A stretch of DNA of 50,099 nt from a virus, in IMG/VR virus record IMGVR_UViG_3300035703_000135, positions 1 through 50,099 of that record; one strand, written 5' to 3'. Of the stretch, positions 32,660 to 40,434 are shown piece after piece. The number at the start of each line of letters is the position of its first letter. The first letter of the stretch is position 1. The notes beneath the pieces are model-generated. The model did no database searches. It saw nothing but the letters and a program-made list of their open reading frames with translations, and was not told the origin of the DNA. A program made the translations under genes and the position numbers.

Positions 32660-34016
32660 TTAATAGTCCTCCTGTCTTGGATAAGAGTAAATCTAGCACA
32701 GGCATCGTCGCGGCCTGTCGGCCATCGACGATGCTATTTGCAACTTGCTGTTTGGTTTGGATCGCTTGGCAGATACGTTCTTCGACCGTCTCTGGGACGA
32801 CCAAATAGTAAATGTCGCAATCCTCTTTTTGGCCGATGCGGTGTACACGATCCGCACCTTGAGCCATTACCGCTGGTGTCCACCACATCTCGGCATTGGC
32901 AATCGTGCTTGCCGCCGTCAGCGTCAAGCCCACTCCCGCCGCCTTAATGTTGGCTACCATCAGCTTGCATTGTGGATCGGTCTGGAACCGATCCACAATG
33001 CCTTGGCGTTTCTTGGTTGGAGTCGAACCGTCGATGACGACGACGTTCTGCTCGGGCAAGATTCTACGCTTGAGAACATCGACCATCTGCGTGTGAACCG
33101 CAAAAAGAATCAACTTCTCTTTGGGATTGTCACGAAAGAACTTTCGTGACCAATCCACCACGGCGCGCGCCTTTAGCCTGCTGGTAAGTCTAAGCAGAAC
33201 GCCGAGCCGTGTAACGGCTTCGGCTTTCTGCGCAGAACTGACGCTGCCGTACTTGGTGTTTTGAGCTAACCAGCCGAGGAAATCTTCCTCGGCGGCATCG
33301 AGTTCGCTTCGGTCGTCTAAATGTAGAGGCACAACGATCATTTTCTTCTCGGGCAGATCAAGTACATCCTCTTTGAGCCTTCTGAGCATAAACGGCTTGA
33401 TCTTCTCATGCAGTTCTTCAAGGTTCTTGGCCCCTTTGTATTCCCAGCCCCAATGCGTTTTTCGCGGATCGCAGTAGCGAGTCGCGTAAGCCTGCCAACT
33501 TGGAAATAGCTCAGGTCGGATGATGTTCAGGATAGGCCAGAAGTCAGCAGGCCGGTTCATAACCGGCGTGCCTGACATTCCGATTACCTTGGTCGTCATG
33601 CGGCTAAGGTACTTAGCCGCCTTGGTTCGATTGCTAGTTCGATTGCTGAGGTTGTGTATCTCGTCGAAAGCGATGCACTTCCACTGGTAGCGGCCCAGTA
33701 AGGGCCGCTGATCGTAGAGGATGTCGTAGTTGACGATGACAGCAGGCGGCAGATCGTCGGGCAAAGTCGCAAGCGACTTGCCCTCGATGACCAGCGAGTC
33801 TGCTCCGGCCCACATCTTGAGTTCGCGTTGCCAGTTTCCCTTTAGGGAAGCTGGGCAAACGATAAGCATAGGCCAGAGACTCTGGCGAGCCGCCAGAGTC
33901 GAGACTTGGCAGGTTTTTCCCAAGCCGGGTGCGTCTGCAAGTAGAATTCCGCCGTGGACTTTAGCCATAAAGTCCACGCCTTGTTCTTGGTACGGGAACA
34001 GTTTATGTTTCGCCAT
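32625..34016 (-). CDS. SNF2-family (SMARCAL1-like) helicase/translocase
   Basis: A 463-aa SF2 helicase. Motif I is ADAPGLGKT, motif Ia ILIVCPASLKGNW-like, motif II FDEIHN (DEIH box), motif III GMSGTPVMN, motif V VANIKAAGVGLTLTAAS and motif VI GADRVHRIGQ. Phage SNF2 enzymes may remodel forks and anneal strands, acting with RecA-type proteins. ATG 34016 is used. It is preceded closely by a 38-aa membrane peptide gene. Confidence 0.9.
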   Translation of the reverse strand: MAKHKLFPYQEQGVDFMAKVHGGILLADAPGLGKTCQVSTLAARQSLWPMLIVCPASLKGNWQRELKMWAGADSLVIEGKSLATLPDDLPPAVIVNYDILYDQRPLLGRYQWKCIAFDEIHNLSNRTSNRTKAAKYLSRMTTKVIGMSGTPVMNRPADFWPILNIIRPELFPSWQAYATRYCDPRKTHWGWEYKGAKNLEELHEKIKPFMLRRLKEDVLDLPEKKMIVVPLHLDDRSELDAAEEDFLGWLAQNTKYGSVSSAQKAEAVTRLGVLLRLTSRLKARAVVDWSRKFFRDNPKEKLILFAVHTQMVDVLKRRILPEQNVVVIDGSTPTKKRQGIVDRFQTDPQCKLMVANIKAAGVGLTLTAASTIANAEMWWTPAVMAQGADRVHRIGQKEDCDIYYLVVPETVEERICQAIQTKQQVANSIVDGRQAATMPVLDLLLSKTGGLLSGKVRPNKAKG

Positions 34017-34017
34017 T

Positions 34018-34134
34018 CTATTCCTCAAACAAGTAGCCCAGGAACCATTCAAGGGCTCGTAGGCCGATATAACCAAAAACGAAAGACGACAATAGAAAAA
34101 TTCCGCAGAAGCCGATTTCCATCCAGTCGATCAT
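34018..34134 (-). CDS. 38-aa single-pass membrane peptide
   Basis: MIDWMEIGFCGIFLLSSFVF, then GYIGLRALEWFLGY and an acidic end. One long hydrophobic span covers roughly residues 7-35. GGAGAG lies 5 nt before the ATG. It fits exactly between the neighbouring stop and start codons, which supports translation. Function unknown. Confidence 0.65.
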   Translation of the reverse strand: MIDWMEIGFCGIFLLSSFVFGYIGLRALEWFLGYLFEE

Positions 34135-34136
34135 AG

Positions 34137-34544
34137 CTACTCTCCGAAATTTGGGGTTATGTTTTTCCTAAGCCATTCGGCTTGGGCGGATCTAATTTTA
34201 TCCCAAGCGAAAGACCTAGACTTTTTCCCGCCTTCGGCTGCCTCCTTAGAGGCTGCCTTAGCCGAAGCTAAGGCAATATCCCAAGCCATGTCATTTTGTT
34301 TGGAATGATTTCTTTTTGTTTCTTGCTGATCTATTGGTAGATGTTGCATTTGCTGTTTGCAAAACTCTACAAACATTTGTAGTTCTTTGCCAGACAATAC
34401 ATGGGGGCGAGTTGCAACCCACACCAATAAATCCCCACGAGATTTATTCCATACGTCAGTCATTGTTTGGCAATGAGACGTTGCCCATTCTTGCCCAACG
34501 CCACACTCTTTGTGGTTTTCAAAAAAGTCGGAAATAGAAATCAT
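34137..34544 (-). CDS. hypothetical protein
   Basis: A 135-aa soluble protein with an N-terminal MISISDFFENHKECGVGQEW segment and helical C-terminal half (AWDIALASAKAASKEAAEGG, WDKIRSAQAEWLRKNI). No family recognised. Start overlaps the CsrA gene stop (4 bp). Confidence 0.65.
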   Translation of the reverse strand: MISISDFFENHKECGVGQEWATSHCQTMTDVWNKSRGDLLVWVATRPHVLSGKELQMFVEFCKQQMQHLPIDQQETKRNHSKQNDMAWDIALASAKAASKEAAEGGKKSRSFAWDKIRSAQAEWLRKNITPNFGE

Positions 34545-34735
34545 CCTCGCACCCCTTGTGCCTTTCCAGCCTTCTTGAGTTCCAAGAGTTCTTCTCGAAT
34601 GATCGGAGTTTCTTTCGGAGCCTCAATCTTGAGGCGAATCCGATTGCCACGCCCAATCGAAACGACGGTGATCTTGATGTTGTTGCCAATGAAGATAGAT
34701 TCACTGGGGCCACGAGTAAGTGATAGTCCTGCCAT
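34541..34735 (-). CDS. csrA: CsrA-like RNA-binding translational regulator
   Basis: A 64-aa protein. MAGLSLTRGPSESIFIG matches the CsrA N-terminus (LxLTRxxxESIxIG), then IKITVVSIGRGNRIRLKIEA matches the beta-strand core, and PKETPIIREELLEL matches the conserved end. CsrA dimers bind GGA motifs in RNA hairpin loops near ribosome sites and change translation and mRNA stability. A phage copy could retarget host or phage messages. The start overlaps a 25-aa peptide stop (TAATG). Confidence 0.88.
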   Translation of the reverse strand: MAGLSLTRGPSESIFIGNNIKITVVSIGRGNRIRLKIEAPKETPIIREELLELKKAGKAQGVRG

Positions 34736-34812
34736 TAGTCTACTCCTGAAAAAAGTAAAATCACCAAACAAACCACGCCTGCGAAAATTGAAACCAGAGT
34801 TTCAGGATTCAT
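34735..34812 (-). CDS. 25-aa hydrophobic peptide
   Basis: MNPETLVSIFAGVVCLVILL, then FSGVD: one probable membrane span in a very small gene. Its stop overlaps the csrA start (TAATG), and GGAGGGG lies upstream of the ATG, so it is likely translated and may couple to csrA. Confidence 0.5.
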   Translation of the reverse strand: MNPETLVSIFAGVVCLVILLFSGVD

Positions 34813-34816
34813 CTGT

Positions 34817-35173
34817 TTATAACCCCTCCCCTTCCTCTACTTCGATGTCGATTTCCTTGCAGGCGATGCGATTAACACCTGCGCCCGCATCGGCATCCTC
34901 CCTGTTTTTGTGTACGTTAAAAGCACCTCCTGGGTAGCAATTAACCCACATCCTTACTCGCACCTTCTTTTTTGGTGGAGGTGCAAGGTTGCGAGGGTGG
35001 TCTGTTGTGCCCCACATCAACCTACCGTCAGCGTGCCATCCAGCAGGGACGAAGCCATCTTGACCCATCATCCTGCCGGTGTATCGATAATGCTCCTGCT
35101 CCTCATTGATCGCATCGATAAACGCATCTTCGCCGTTAGCCAGTTTAACCGGCCCGACTTGCCATTTGTTCAT
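34817..35173 (-). CDS. hypothetical protein
   Basis: A 118-aa protein beginning MNKWQVGPVKLANGEDAFID with a beta-rich middle (KVRVRMWVNCYPGGAFNVHK) and an acidic tail. The MNKWQVGPVKLANG type of start is familiar from small phage proteins with unknown function. The chosen ATG 35173 excludes an unlikely N-terminal extension. Confidence 0.68.
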   Translation of the reverse strand: MNKWQVGPVKLANGEDAFIDAINEEQEHYRYTGRMMGQDGFVPAGWHADGRLMWGTTDHPRNLAPPPKKKVRVRMWVNCYPGGAFNVHKNREDADAGAGVNRIACKEIDIEVEEGEGL

Positions 35174-35204
35174 TGTTACTTTCCTCGTTGCTCTTGGCTC
35201 ATAA

Positions 35205-35651
35205 TTAGGCCCTTTCCAAAACAGAATCGAACGCCTCGGCGATTCGATTCTTGCCCCAACCCGCTTCGACAAGAGCGTTTTCAACGCTCTTGCGAATCGT
35301 CTTGTGTTTCTTGCCGCTAGCGGCAAGATCCAAGGCAAGTCGAACCACCACCGACGAATCGTCGTCGGAATTTCCATCGTTGGTCGCCACCGCACCATCG
35401 CACACTACCTCAGAATTGCTCTTGACGCAGGATCGAACTTTGCGAGATCGCAAAGTCGTGATGATTTGGCGGGTGACCACCATATGGATATACGTCGATA
35501 GCTTGGCCTTTTCTGGATTAAACTTGGCAAGTTTCTCGGAAACTGCCAAGTAGCCGTCAGAAACAGCGTCGTCGATGTCGATTCGGTACTTCTTTGCTGT
35601 GACAATCGCGAAAACTTTGGCGAGATGATACGCCTCGTTATAATCAGTCAT
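35205..35651 (-). CDS. sigma-70 region 2-like factor
   Basis: A 148-aa protein. Residues 12-55 (AIVTAKKYRIDIDDAVSDGY, then KFNPEKAKLSTYIHMVVTRQ) match sigma region 2 core: the acidic D-rich helix, the xFDPEKxxxSTY segment and the helix binding the -10 element. The rest has no clear region 4. GGAGG lies before the ATG. As the first gene of the leftward replication block it might redirect host RNA polymerase, but a structural resemblance without promoter function is possible. Confidence 0.65.
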   Translation of the reverse strand: MTDYNEAYHLAKVFAIVTAKKYRIDIDDAVSDGYLAVSEKLAKFNPEKAKLSTYIHMVVTRQIITTLRSRKVRSCVKSNSEVVCDGAVATNDGNSDDDSSVVVRLALDLAASGKKHKTIRKSVENALVEAGWGKNRIAEAFDSVLERA

Positions 35652-35741
35652 GGTTTGCCTCCTATGGAATGAAACTGATGTGAAGTAGTCTATCGGGATG
35701 TTGTCTTGTTGCAATGACAATTTCCCACAATCGGGTGGAAA
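35652..35741. promoter_or_regulatory. divergent intergenic region, probable promoters
   Basis: 90 bp separate the divergent starts at 35651 (minus) and 35742 (plus). A TTGCAA...TAGACT pair with 16-bp spacing reads leftward but is weak. The strand arrangement implies promoters for both directions; I cannot fix their exact position. Confidence 0.4.
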
Positions 35742-36182
35742 ATGTCCAAAATAAACAAGAATTGCAATCTCGGAGACGTAGTGCGAGTGGTTTTCGACGA
35801 CCACTCCGAGGGCGAACAACACGTCGTTTTTGAAGTTTTCGGGCGTGTCTTGCGGAAAGACAGGCGATCCTTCGTGATCGCCTGCTGGAAGTACGCCGAT
35901 AGCGACGTGGACGAAGAAGATCGAAACATGACCGTTTACACGATTCTCCGCGCGGCGGTGAAATTCATCGACATCCTAGTACCCAAAGAAACATGCCACT
36001 TCCCTACCACAAAAACCAAGACGACGGCAAACAACTCCCCCCGAAAGCGTGCAAATTCTGCTGCTTCTCGTCAGGTAGCGGGAAAGCCAGAGTGTGCCGA
36101 TACAATCCACCCCGATCCACCGGATTCCCCAGAGTCGATCACGATGCGTGGTGTTCCAAATACCAGCCAGACGACCACCTGA
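35742..36182 (+). CDS. hypothetical protein, long overlap with next gene
   Basis: A 146-aa frame. Residues 1-84 look like a folded small domain (NLGDVVRVVFDDHSEGEQHV, VIACWKYADSDVDEEDRN). From about 85 the composition turns to Thr/Ser/Pro-rich low-complexity sequence where it overlaps the next gene by 190 bp. Either the overlap is real or a frameshift has replaced the true C-terminus. ATG follows GGTGG. Confidence 0.55.
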   Translation: MSKINKNCNLGDVVRVVFDDHSEGEQHVVFEVFGRVLRKDRRSFVIACWKYADSDVDEEDRNMTVYTILRAAVKFIDILVPKETCHFPTTKTKTTANNSPRKRANSAASRQVAGKPECADTIHPDPPDSPESITMRGVPNTSQTTT

Positions 36183-36259
36183 TCGAAGCGGAAATTCTGC
36201 GAAAGGCCGCAGAAACCAAGAAGAAACTTGAAATTGAGAAAGCTCTCAACCCCAAATGA
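35993..36259 (+). CDS. small Cys-rich protein
   Basis: An 88-aa protein with KACKFCCFSSGSGKARVC...DAWCSKYQP, a pattern suited to a small zinc-binding fold, followed by a charged C-terminal helix. Short phage proteins of this style are familiar. Its stop overlaps the next start (ATGA). Confidence 0.65.
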   Translation: MPLPYHKNQDDGKQLPPKACKFCCFSSGSGKARVCRYNPPRSTGFPRVDHDAWCSKYQPDDHLIEAEILRKAAETKKKLEIEKALNPK

Positions 36260-36639
36260 TCGTTGACTATTCCATCTATGTGACTGCCGATGTAGGCAAG
36301 TGGGCATCGAACACTTATCCAGACAACAGAAAGTGGGTTGCGGAATTGCAGGGAACCTGCAAGACCCGCAACCGGAAGGTAGCTTTGATTCGAGGGGTGG
36401 CTGCCGCACTTGCCGATCTTGATCTGCAATGCAATGTCCATTTGTTTATTGACGACGATTTCCTGGTAGATATAATCGCAGACATAGCTCTTGGGCTGAG
36501 TCCACAATCCGCAGCGGGTATTGGGGACTCGGCCCTTGAGCGTTTATTGGAGCAGATCGATAGGCACATCGTCGTGTTGTGCTACTGGCCCAAGGATAGC
36601 AGGGCCAAGGCCCTGCGTAGACGATTGGACGATCTGTAA
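36256..36639 (+). CDS. hypothetical protein, possibly RNase H-fold
   Basis: A 127-aa protein. An N-terminal MIVDYSIYVTADVGKW strand region, a helix (ALIRGVAAALADL), NVHLFIDDDFLVDII and a final helix follow the order of an RNase HI-like fold. The classical D-E-D residues are not clearly conserved, so this is a weak structural guess. It overlaps both neighbours by 1-4 bp. Confidence 0.6.
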   Translation: MIVDYSIYVTADVGKWASNTYPDNRKWVAELQGTCKTRNRKVALIRGVAAALADLDLQCNVHLFIDDDFLVDIIADIALGLSPQSAAGIGDSALERLLEQIDRHIVVLCYWPKDSRAKALRRRLDDL

Positions 36640-38234
36640 TGGTGAACAAGAGAACTGGGACTTTCAATTCCTATATCGTGCGATCCCCTGATGACAGTTC
36701 TCCTGTTTTTTGCGTCAAATGTGGAAAAGACAAGCCCCTATCAAATTTTTATAAACACAGTGTTCGTGGCGATGGGGCCATTCGATATCGACAATACTGT
36801 AAAGATTGCAGGACAAAAGGCGGAAGAAAGCATTGGCCGAGGCCGAAACATGCGAAAATTCTCGAAGCCGGAGAACAAACTTGCGGCATTTGTTTGGAAA
36901 CTAAACCGCTTGTTGATTTTTATGCAAATGGTTGCTTTGCCGACGGTACAAAGAAGTATAGGACTTCGTGCAAATCTTGCGTGCTGAAAGCACGCAAGAT
37001 TAAACATCCAGAAATATACAAAACAAGCGTAGAAGTCCGTTCTGAATCTCCTAAAAACTACATGGCCAACCTATTGTTAAAAGCATCTAGAAGAAAAGAC
37101 ATATCCAAGTTTGACCTTACTATTGCTTTTTTGTGCGATTTGTTTACCAAACAAGACGGAAAATGCGCCATATCTGGCGTGCCTATGACTTATATTGCAG
37201 GAAAAGGCAGGCAAGCAACCAATATCAGCATTGATAGGATATGTAGCGATGGGCACTATAGTAGGGATAATGTACAACTGGTTTGTCTGGCAGTGAACGT
37301 AATGAAACAGTCCTTTTCTACAGATGAATTGGTATCGTGGTGTTCCTTAATATTGGCCCAAAATGCACAAAAATCAAAATTCGCGGATCAACAAATCACT
37401 CAGGAAATGGGACTGCTGATGCTCGATCATTATCCAACCAACGCCTACGAACATGAAGCAGGGTATCTTACCCTGCTTCATTCAGTTTTCGCCTACGGCT
37501 CACAACAGATGGATCGTACCGGTGTCGGTACGACCAGCATCTTCGGGGCTCAGATGCGGTTCGACCTCCGACGAGGATTCCCACTACTCACGACCAAGCG
37601 ATTGCCGTTTCGGCATATCGCTGAGGAACTCTTTTGGTTTCTCCGTGGAGAAACCAACGTCAAGTCCCTGCAAGCCAAGGGTGTCTCAATTTGGGACGAA
37701 TGGGGTTCTGAAACCGGCGATCTCGGCCCGATCTACGGTAAGCAGTGGCGAGACTTCGGCGGGGTCGATCAGATCAAATGGGCGATGGATGAACTGCGAA
37801 ATAACCCTGCGAGTCGCAGGGTTATCGTGTCGGCGTGGAACCCTGCCGAGATCCCAGACATGGCGTTGCCGCCATGTCATACCCTATTTCAGTTCCACGT
37901 TGACCGGACATTCCTCGACCTGCAACTGTACCAACGATCCGGCGATATGTTCCTGGGCGTTCCGTTCAACATCGCTTCCTACTCGCTCCTGCTGTCGCTC
38001 GCAGCAAAGACTCTAGGGAAGATCCCTCGGTACTTCATCCACACGCTAGGCGATGCGCACGTCTACCTCAACCACCGAGATGCGGTCACTGAGCAACTGG
38101 CTAGGAACCCCAAGAATGAACCAATCTTGCAGATCAAGACTTGGCGAGAGAACCTGTGGGACTACACGTTCGAGGATCTCGAACTCTCCGGCTACGACCC
38201 GATGCCAAAGATCAGCGCACCGGTCGCTGTCTAG
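36639..38234 (+). CDS. thyA: HNH endonuclease fused in frame to thymidylate synthase
   Basis: A 531-aa protein. Residues 25-58 and 82-115 are two similar Cys4 zinc motifs (CVKCGKDKPLSNFY, CGICLETKPLVDFY). About 165-235 is an HNH domain (CAISGVPMTY, SIDRICSDGHYSRDNVQLVC). From about 257 on it is thymidylate synthase: QQMDRTGVGTTSIFG, the LPPCHTLFQF active-site Cys near 414, RSGDMFLGVPFNIASY and HTLGDAHVYLNH. ThyA makes dTMP from dUMP. An internal ATG at 37423 with AGGAAATGG upstream could give a separate, normal-length ThyA. No stop or intein motifs lie between the two parts. Confidence 0.88.
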   Translation: MVNKRTGTFNSYIVRSPDDSSPVFCVKCGKDKPLSNFYKHSVRGDGAIRYRQYCKDCRTKGGRKHWPRPKHAKILEAGEQTCGICLETKPLVDFYANGCFADGTKKYRTSCKSCVLKARKIKHPEIYKTSVEVRSESPKNYMANLLLKASRRKDISKFDLTIAFLCDLFTKQDGKCAISGVPMTYIAGKGRQATNISIDRICSDGHYSRDNVQLVCLAVNVMKQSFSTDELVSWCSLILAQNAQKSKFADQQITQEMGLLMLDHYPTNAYEHEAGYLTLLHSVFAYGSQQMDRTGVGTTSIFGAQMRFDLRRGFPLLTTKRLPFRHIAEELFWFLRGETNVKSLQAKGVSIWDEWGSETGDLGPIYGKQWRDFGGVDQIKWAMDELRNNPASRRVIVSAWNPAEIPDMALPPCHTLFQFHVDRTFLDLQLYQRSGDMFLGVPFNIASYSLLLSLAAKTLGKIPRYFIHTLGDAHVYLNHRDAVTEQLARNPKNEPILQIKTWRENLWDYTFEDLELSGYDPMPKISAPVAV

Positions 38235-39010
38235 CTTATGACCTGACCATCGACGACCGACCGGTCGTCGATCATAAGCCCGTCCATATCGAGCATCCCT
38301 GCTTGCTTACAAGCAAGCAGGATCTTCGACTTGGTTTCTACATCCAAGTCCAGCTTGCTGATGTCGATATGGGCGTGGACATGCTGAACCTGTCCGGTGA
38401 CTTTAATTTCCTGGCCGTACTGCTCTCGATTGAGCCGTTCGTTGGCGAACAGAACGGCTCTCGAATTGCCATCGGCAACCAGTTCCATCAGCTTCGACTC
38501 AACGAAGTTCTTCTTCTGGAAGTGGACTTCTTCCCATAGCTTCGGGAATCGCGGATCGTCTTTGGCCCACTTGTCAAGCTGGGCCTTGGAGATGTCCAAG
38601 AGGCGACAGCATGAGTTCAGATCGAACCTCGTCACGCTAAGAGCGTGGACGAGGAGTCGCTGCTTATCGAAGTCCCCTCGCGTTGCGAGGTTGTACAGTA
38701 CGGCTTCCCGGTCGGATTTCTCCTCGACCAGTTCGTCCCAAAGCTCGCGTAGCTCGTTTGGGAGCGAGTTGCCGACGTGGCGAGCAATCACACCGCTGGA
38801 CTTTCCGGAGTCGCTACTGCCCTCTCTAGCGGCCACAATAGCCCGATAGAAAGCTGGTTCGTTCTGCTTCCACTCTTTGAGCCTGCTCTCGGTGATACCG
38901 AGGGCAGCGGCGAGTTCCGGATCGTTCGTCGTCGTAAGAGCGCAGGCGAACGCCTGCCAAATTCTATCGGGGGTAAAGACGGATGGATTGGTTTCCGGTT
39001 GCGTTGTCAT
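38231..39010 (-). CDS. terminase small subunit-like DNA-binding protein
   Basis: A 259-aa protein with two helix-turn-helix-like repeats (ELAAALGITESRLKEWKQNE and CRLLDISKAQLDKWAKDDP) and a block VESKLMELVADGNSRAVLFA that occurs in many small terminase-like proteins. It would recognise viral DNA for packaging; the large subunit is not in the window. ATG 39010 has AGGA 8 nt upstream. It is convergent with the thyA gene (4-bp overlap). Confidence 0.68.
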   Translation of the reverse strand: MTTQPETNPSVFTPDRIWQAFACALTTTNDPELAAALGITESRLKEWKQNEPAFYRAIVAAREGSSDSGKSSGVIARHVGNSLPNELRELWDELVEEKSDREAVLYNLATRGDFDKQRLLVHALSVTRFDLNSCCRLLDISKAQLDKWAKDDPRFPKLWEEVHFQKKNFVESKLMELVADGNSRAVLFANERLNREQYGQEIKVTGQVQHVHAHIDISKLDLDVETKSKILLACKQAGMLDMDGLMIDDRSVVDGQVIS

Positions 39011-39013
39011 ACA

Positions 39014-39044
39014 GCCAATCCTAGCGATTTTCGCTAGGATTGGC
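39014..39044 (-). other. 14-bp perfect hairpin upstream of the terminase-like gene
   Basis: Arms 39014-39027 and 39031-39044 with a TTT loop lie between the 39050-39739 gene and the terminase-like start and include the presumed ribosome site. No T-tract follows, so it is not a canonical terminator; it could block the start site. Confidence 0.7.
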
Positions 39045-39049
39045 AAGGA

Positions 39050-39739
39050 TTACTTGCGAATCCGGCAGTATCGCCAATCTAAACTTATAGTTCGATATGG
39101 ATAGTAGTTTAGCGATGCAATGGATTCTAGCGTTCGCTTTTCCCACACAGCGTCAAGCGTATCTCGCACTTCGCACTCGATTGGGCCGTTTTTCAAGTCC
39201 TCGACGGTTGGCGAACGCCAACCGTCGTCGGTTGGCTCGACTTGCTTCGGCAACTCGTCAGTCTCAGTCTTGACAGCCTCGACTTCCGTATCGACGATTT
39301 TGACGTGCCATCGGAATCTTGGGCCGTCAGTGCTTTTGTCGTGCAAGTACCTAACGTGGTACGCCATGCCGGTCGTGTTGTTGGGATTTGATCGGTGTTG
39401 CATACCGACCAAAAAGGCTTTGAGAGGTGAATGAGGTGAATTAGGGTTGTCGTTTTCGTAGACCATGCACTCAATCGGGCCATTTTCGAGATCCGAAAAC
39501 TTCGGATCTCGGAGAACCTGCGTCTTGATTTCGCATTGTTTCCACACAAACCCTGTCGATTTGACGTAACACCTTTCGCCATCGCTGAGCCGGAATCCCA
39601 TCAATGTTCCTTCGTGCCACTCTTGATGTTGATTGTCTCGGAAGCGAGCCGCTTGCGGCTCGCCGCCGTCGATCAAGTCGATCAAATCCTGCTTGGTGAC
39701 TGGTCGCCATCCTGATTCAGTTGCTTTGTCAATGGTCAT
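39050..39739 (-). CDS. hypothetical protein with internal repeat
   Basis: A 229-aa protein. Two copies of a module with GWRPVTKQDLIDLIDGG-like start, an R-D/E-x-x...W...GTL middle and a W-x-Y/Q-C-R/E-I end (residues ~10-72 and ~170-228) flank a related central unit. Such repeat proteins occur in phages without known function. Soluble, no signal peptide. Confidence 0.65.
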   Translation of the reverse strand: MTIDKATESGWRPVTKQDLIDLIDGGEPQAARFRDNQHQEWHEGTLMGFRLSDGERCYVKSTGFVWKQCEIKTQVLRDPKFSDLENGPIECMVYENDNPNSPHSPLKAFLVGMQHRSNPNNTTGMAYHVRYLHDKSTDGPRFRWHVKIVDTEVEAVKTETDELPKQVEPTDDGWRSPTVEDLKNGPIECEVRDTLDAVWEKRTLESIASLNYYPYRTISLDWRYCRIRK

Positions 39740-39760
39740 AATTTTGCCCTTAAATGTAGG

Positions 39761-39979
39761 TTACGCTTCATAAAAATCCGCACAAATGACTTGACTCTTG
39801 CCTCGCACTTGCAGTTTCTCGCAAGTGCTTTGCTTTTCGTCAAGCCAAACTTCTTTGCCTTCGTAGCCTTTGTAAGTAGAGGCGAGCAGGCGAGCCTCCT
39901 CCTCATTCTTTGCACGAACTACGACTTCTCGTAGTTCGTCGTAGCTGCAATCAGGTCTGTTCAAAATATACAACGGCAT
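39761..39979 (-). CDS. small phage protein
   Basis: A 72-aa protein, MPLYILNRPDCSYDELREVV followed by VRAKNEEEARLLAS. This VVRAKNEEEAR pattern is familiar from short phage proteins of unknown function. AGGAGG precedes the ATG. Confidence 0.7.
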   Translation of the reverse strand: MPLYILNRPDCSYDELREVVVRAKNEEEARLLASTYKGYEGKEVWLDEKQSTCEKLQVRGKSQVICADFYEA

Positions 39980-40023
39980 AATTTCCTCCTAAGTGTTTGG
40001 GATACTTCGATTCTGCCATAGTT

Positions 40024-40434
40024 CTACGTCGGAGGTTTTTCTATTTTGTCTACAAATTCTTCAACATCGTGCAATTTGCAATGACAAGCATAGCAAACGA
40101 CCATGATGTCTCGACGCTGTTCATGCCCCAGCGTTCGATAATGTTTGTGGTGGCATTGTAGATTTTCTGTGGCTCCGCACATCTCGCAGGCTTTCGTTTG
40201 CTTTCTCCAATAGCGAGATTTTTTCTTCCACTCAATAGATCGTATGTACTCGTGATACTTCGGCCTCTGCTGCTTTTGCTTATTCTTTTTGCCTTTTTGC
40301 TTCTTGTTCTTCGGTTTCTTTCGATTCCTGGGACGCATCTTCGGGGCCGTCGTTTCCAACCATTCTTTGTAAGCCTCTTGCTTTTGTTTGAGCCCGTGTT
40401 GCTCATACCATTTTTCAAAGGCTTCTGGGTACAC
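40024..40434 (-). CDS. HNH endonuclease
   Basis: A 136-aa protein with a very Lys/Arg-rich N-terminal half and a C-terminal HNH domain: CEMCGATENLQCHHKHYRTL, then CYACHCKLHD. The HH pair and two CxxC motifs form the zinc-stabilised nuclease core. GTG 40434 overlaps the preceding stop (TAGTG), with AAGGAG upstream. It may be a homing enzyme or act in packaging. Confidence 0.8.
   Translation of the reverse strand: MYPEAFEKWYEQHGLKQKQEAYKEWLETTAPKMRPRNRKKPKNKKQKGKKNKQKQQRPKYHEYIRSIEWKKKSRYWRKQTKACEMCGATENLQCHHKHYRTLGHEQRRDIMVVCYACHCKLHDVEEFVDKIEKPPT

Noticed and set aside
36639-38234. Intein within ThyA
   Set aside because: The HNH part is N-terminal to an intact ThyA; no splice-junction Cys/Ser or terminal His-Asn motif is seen.
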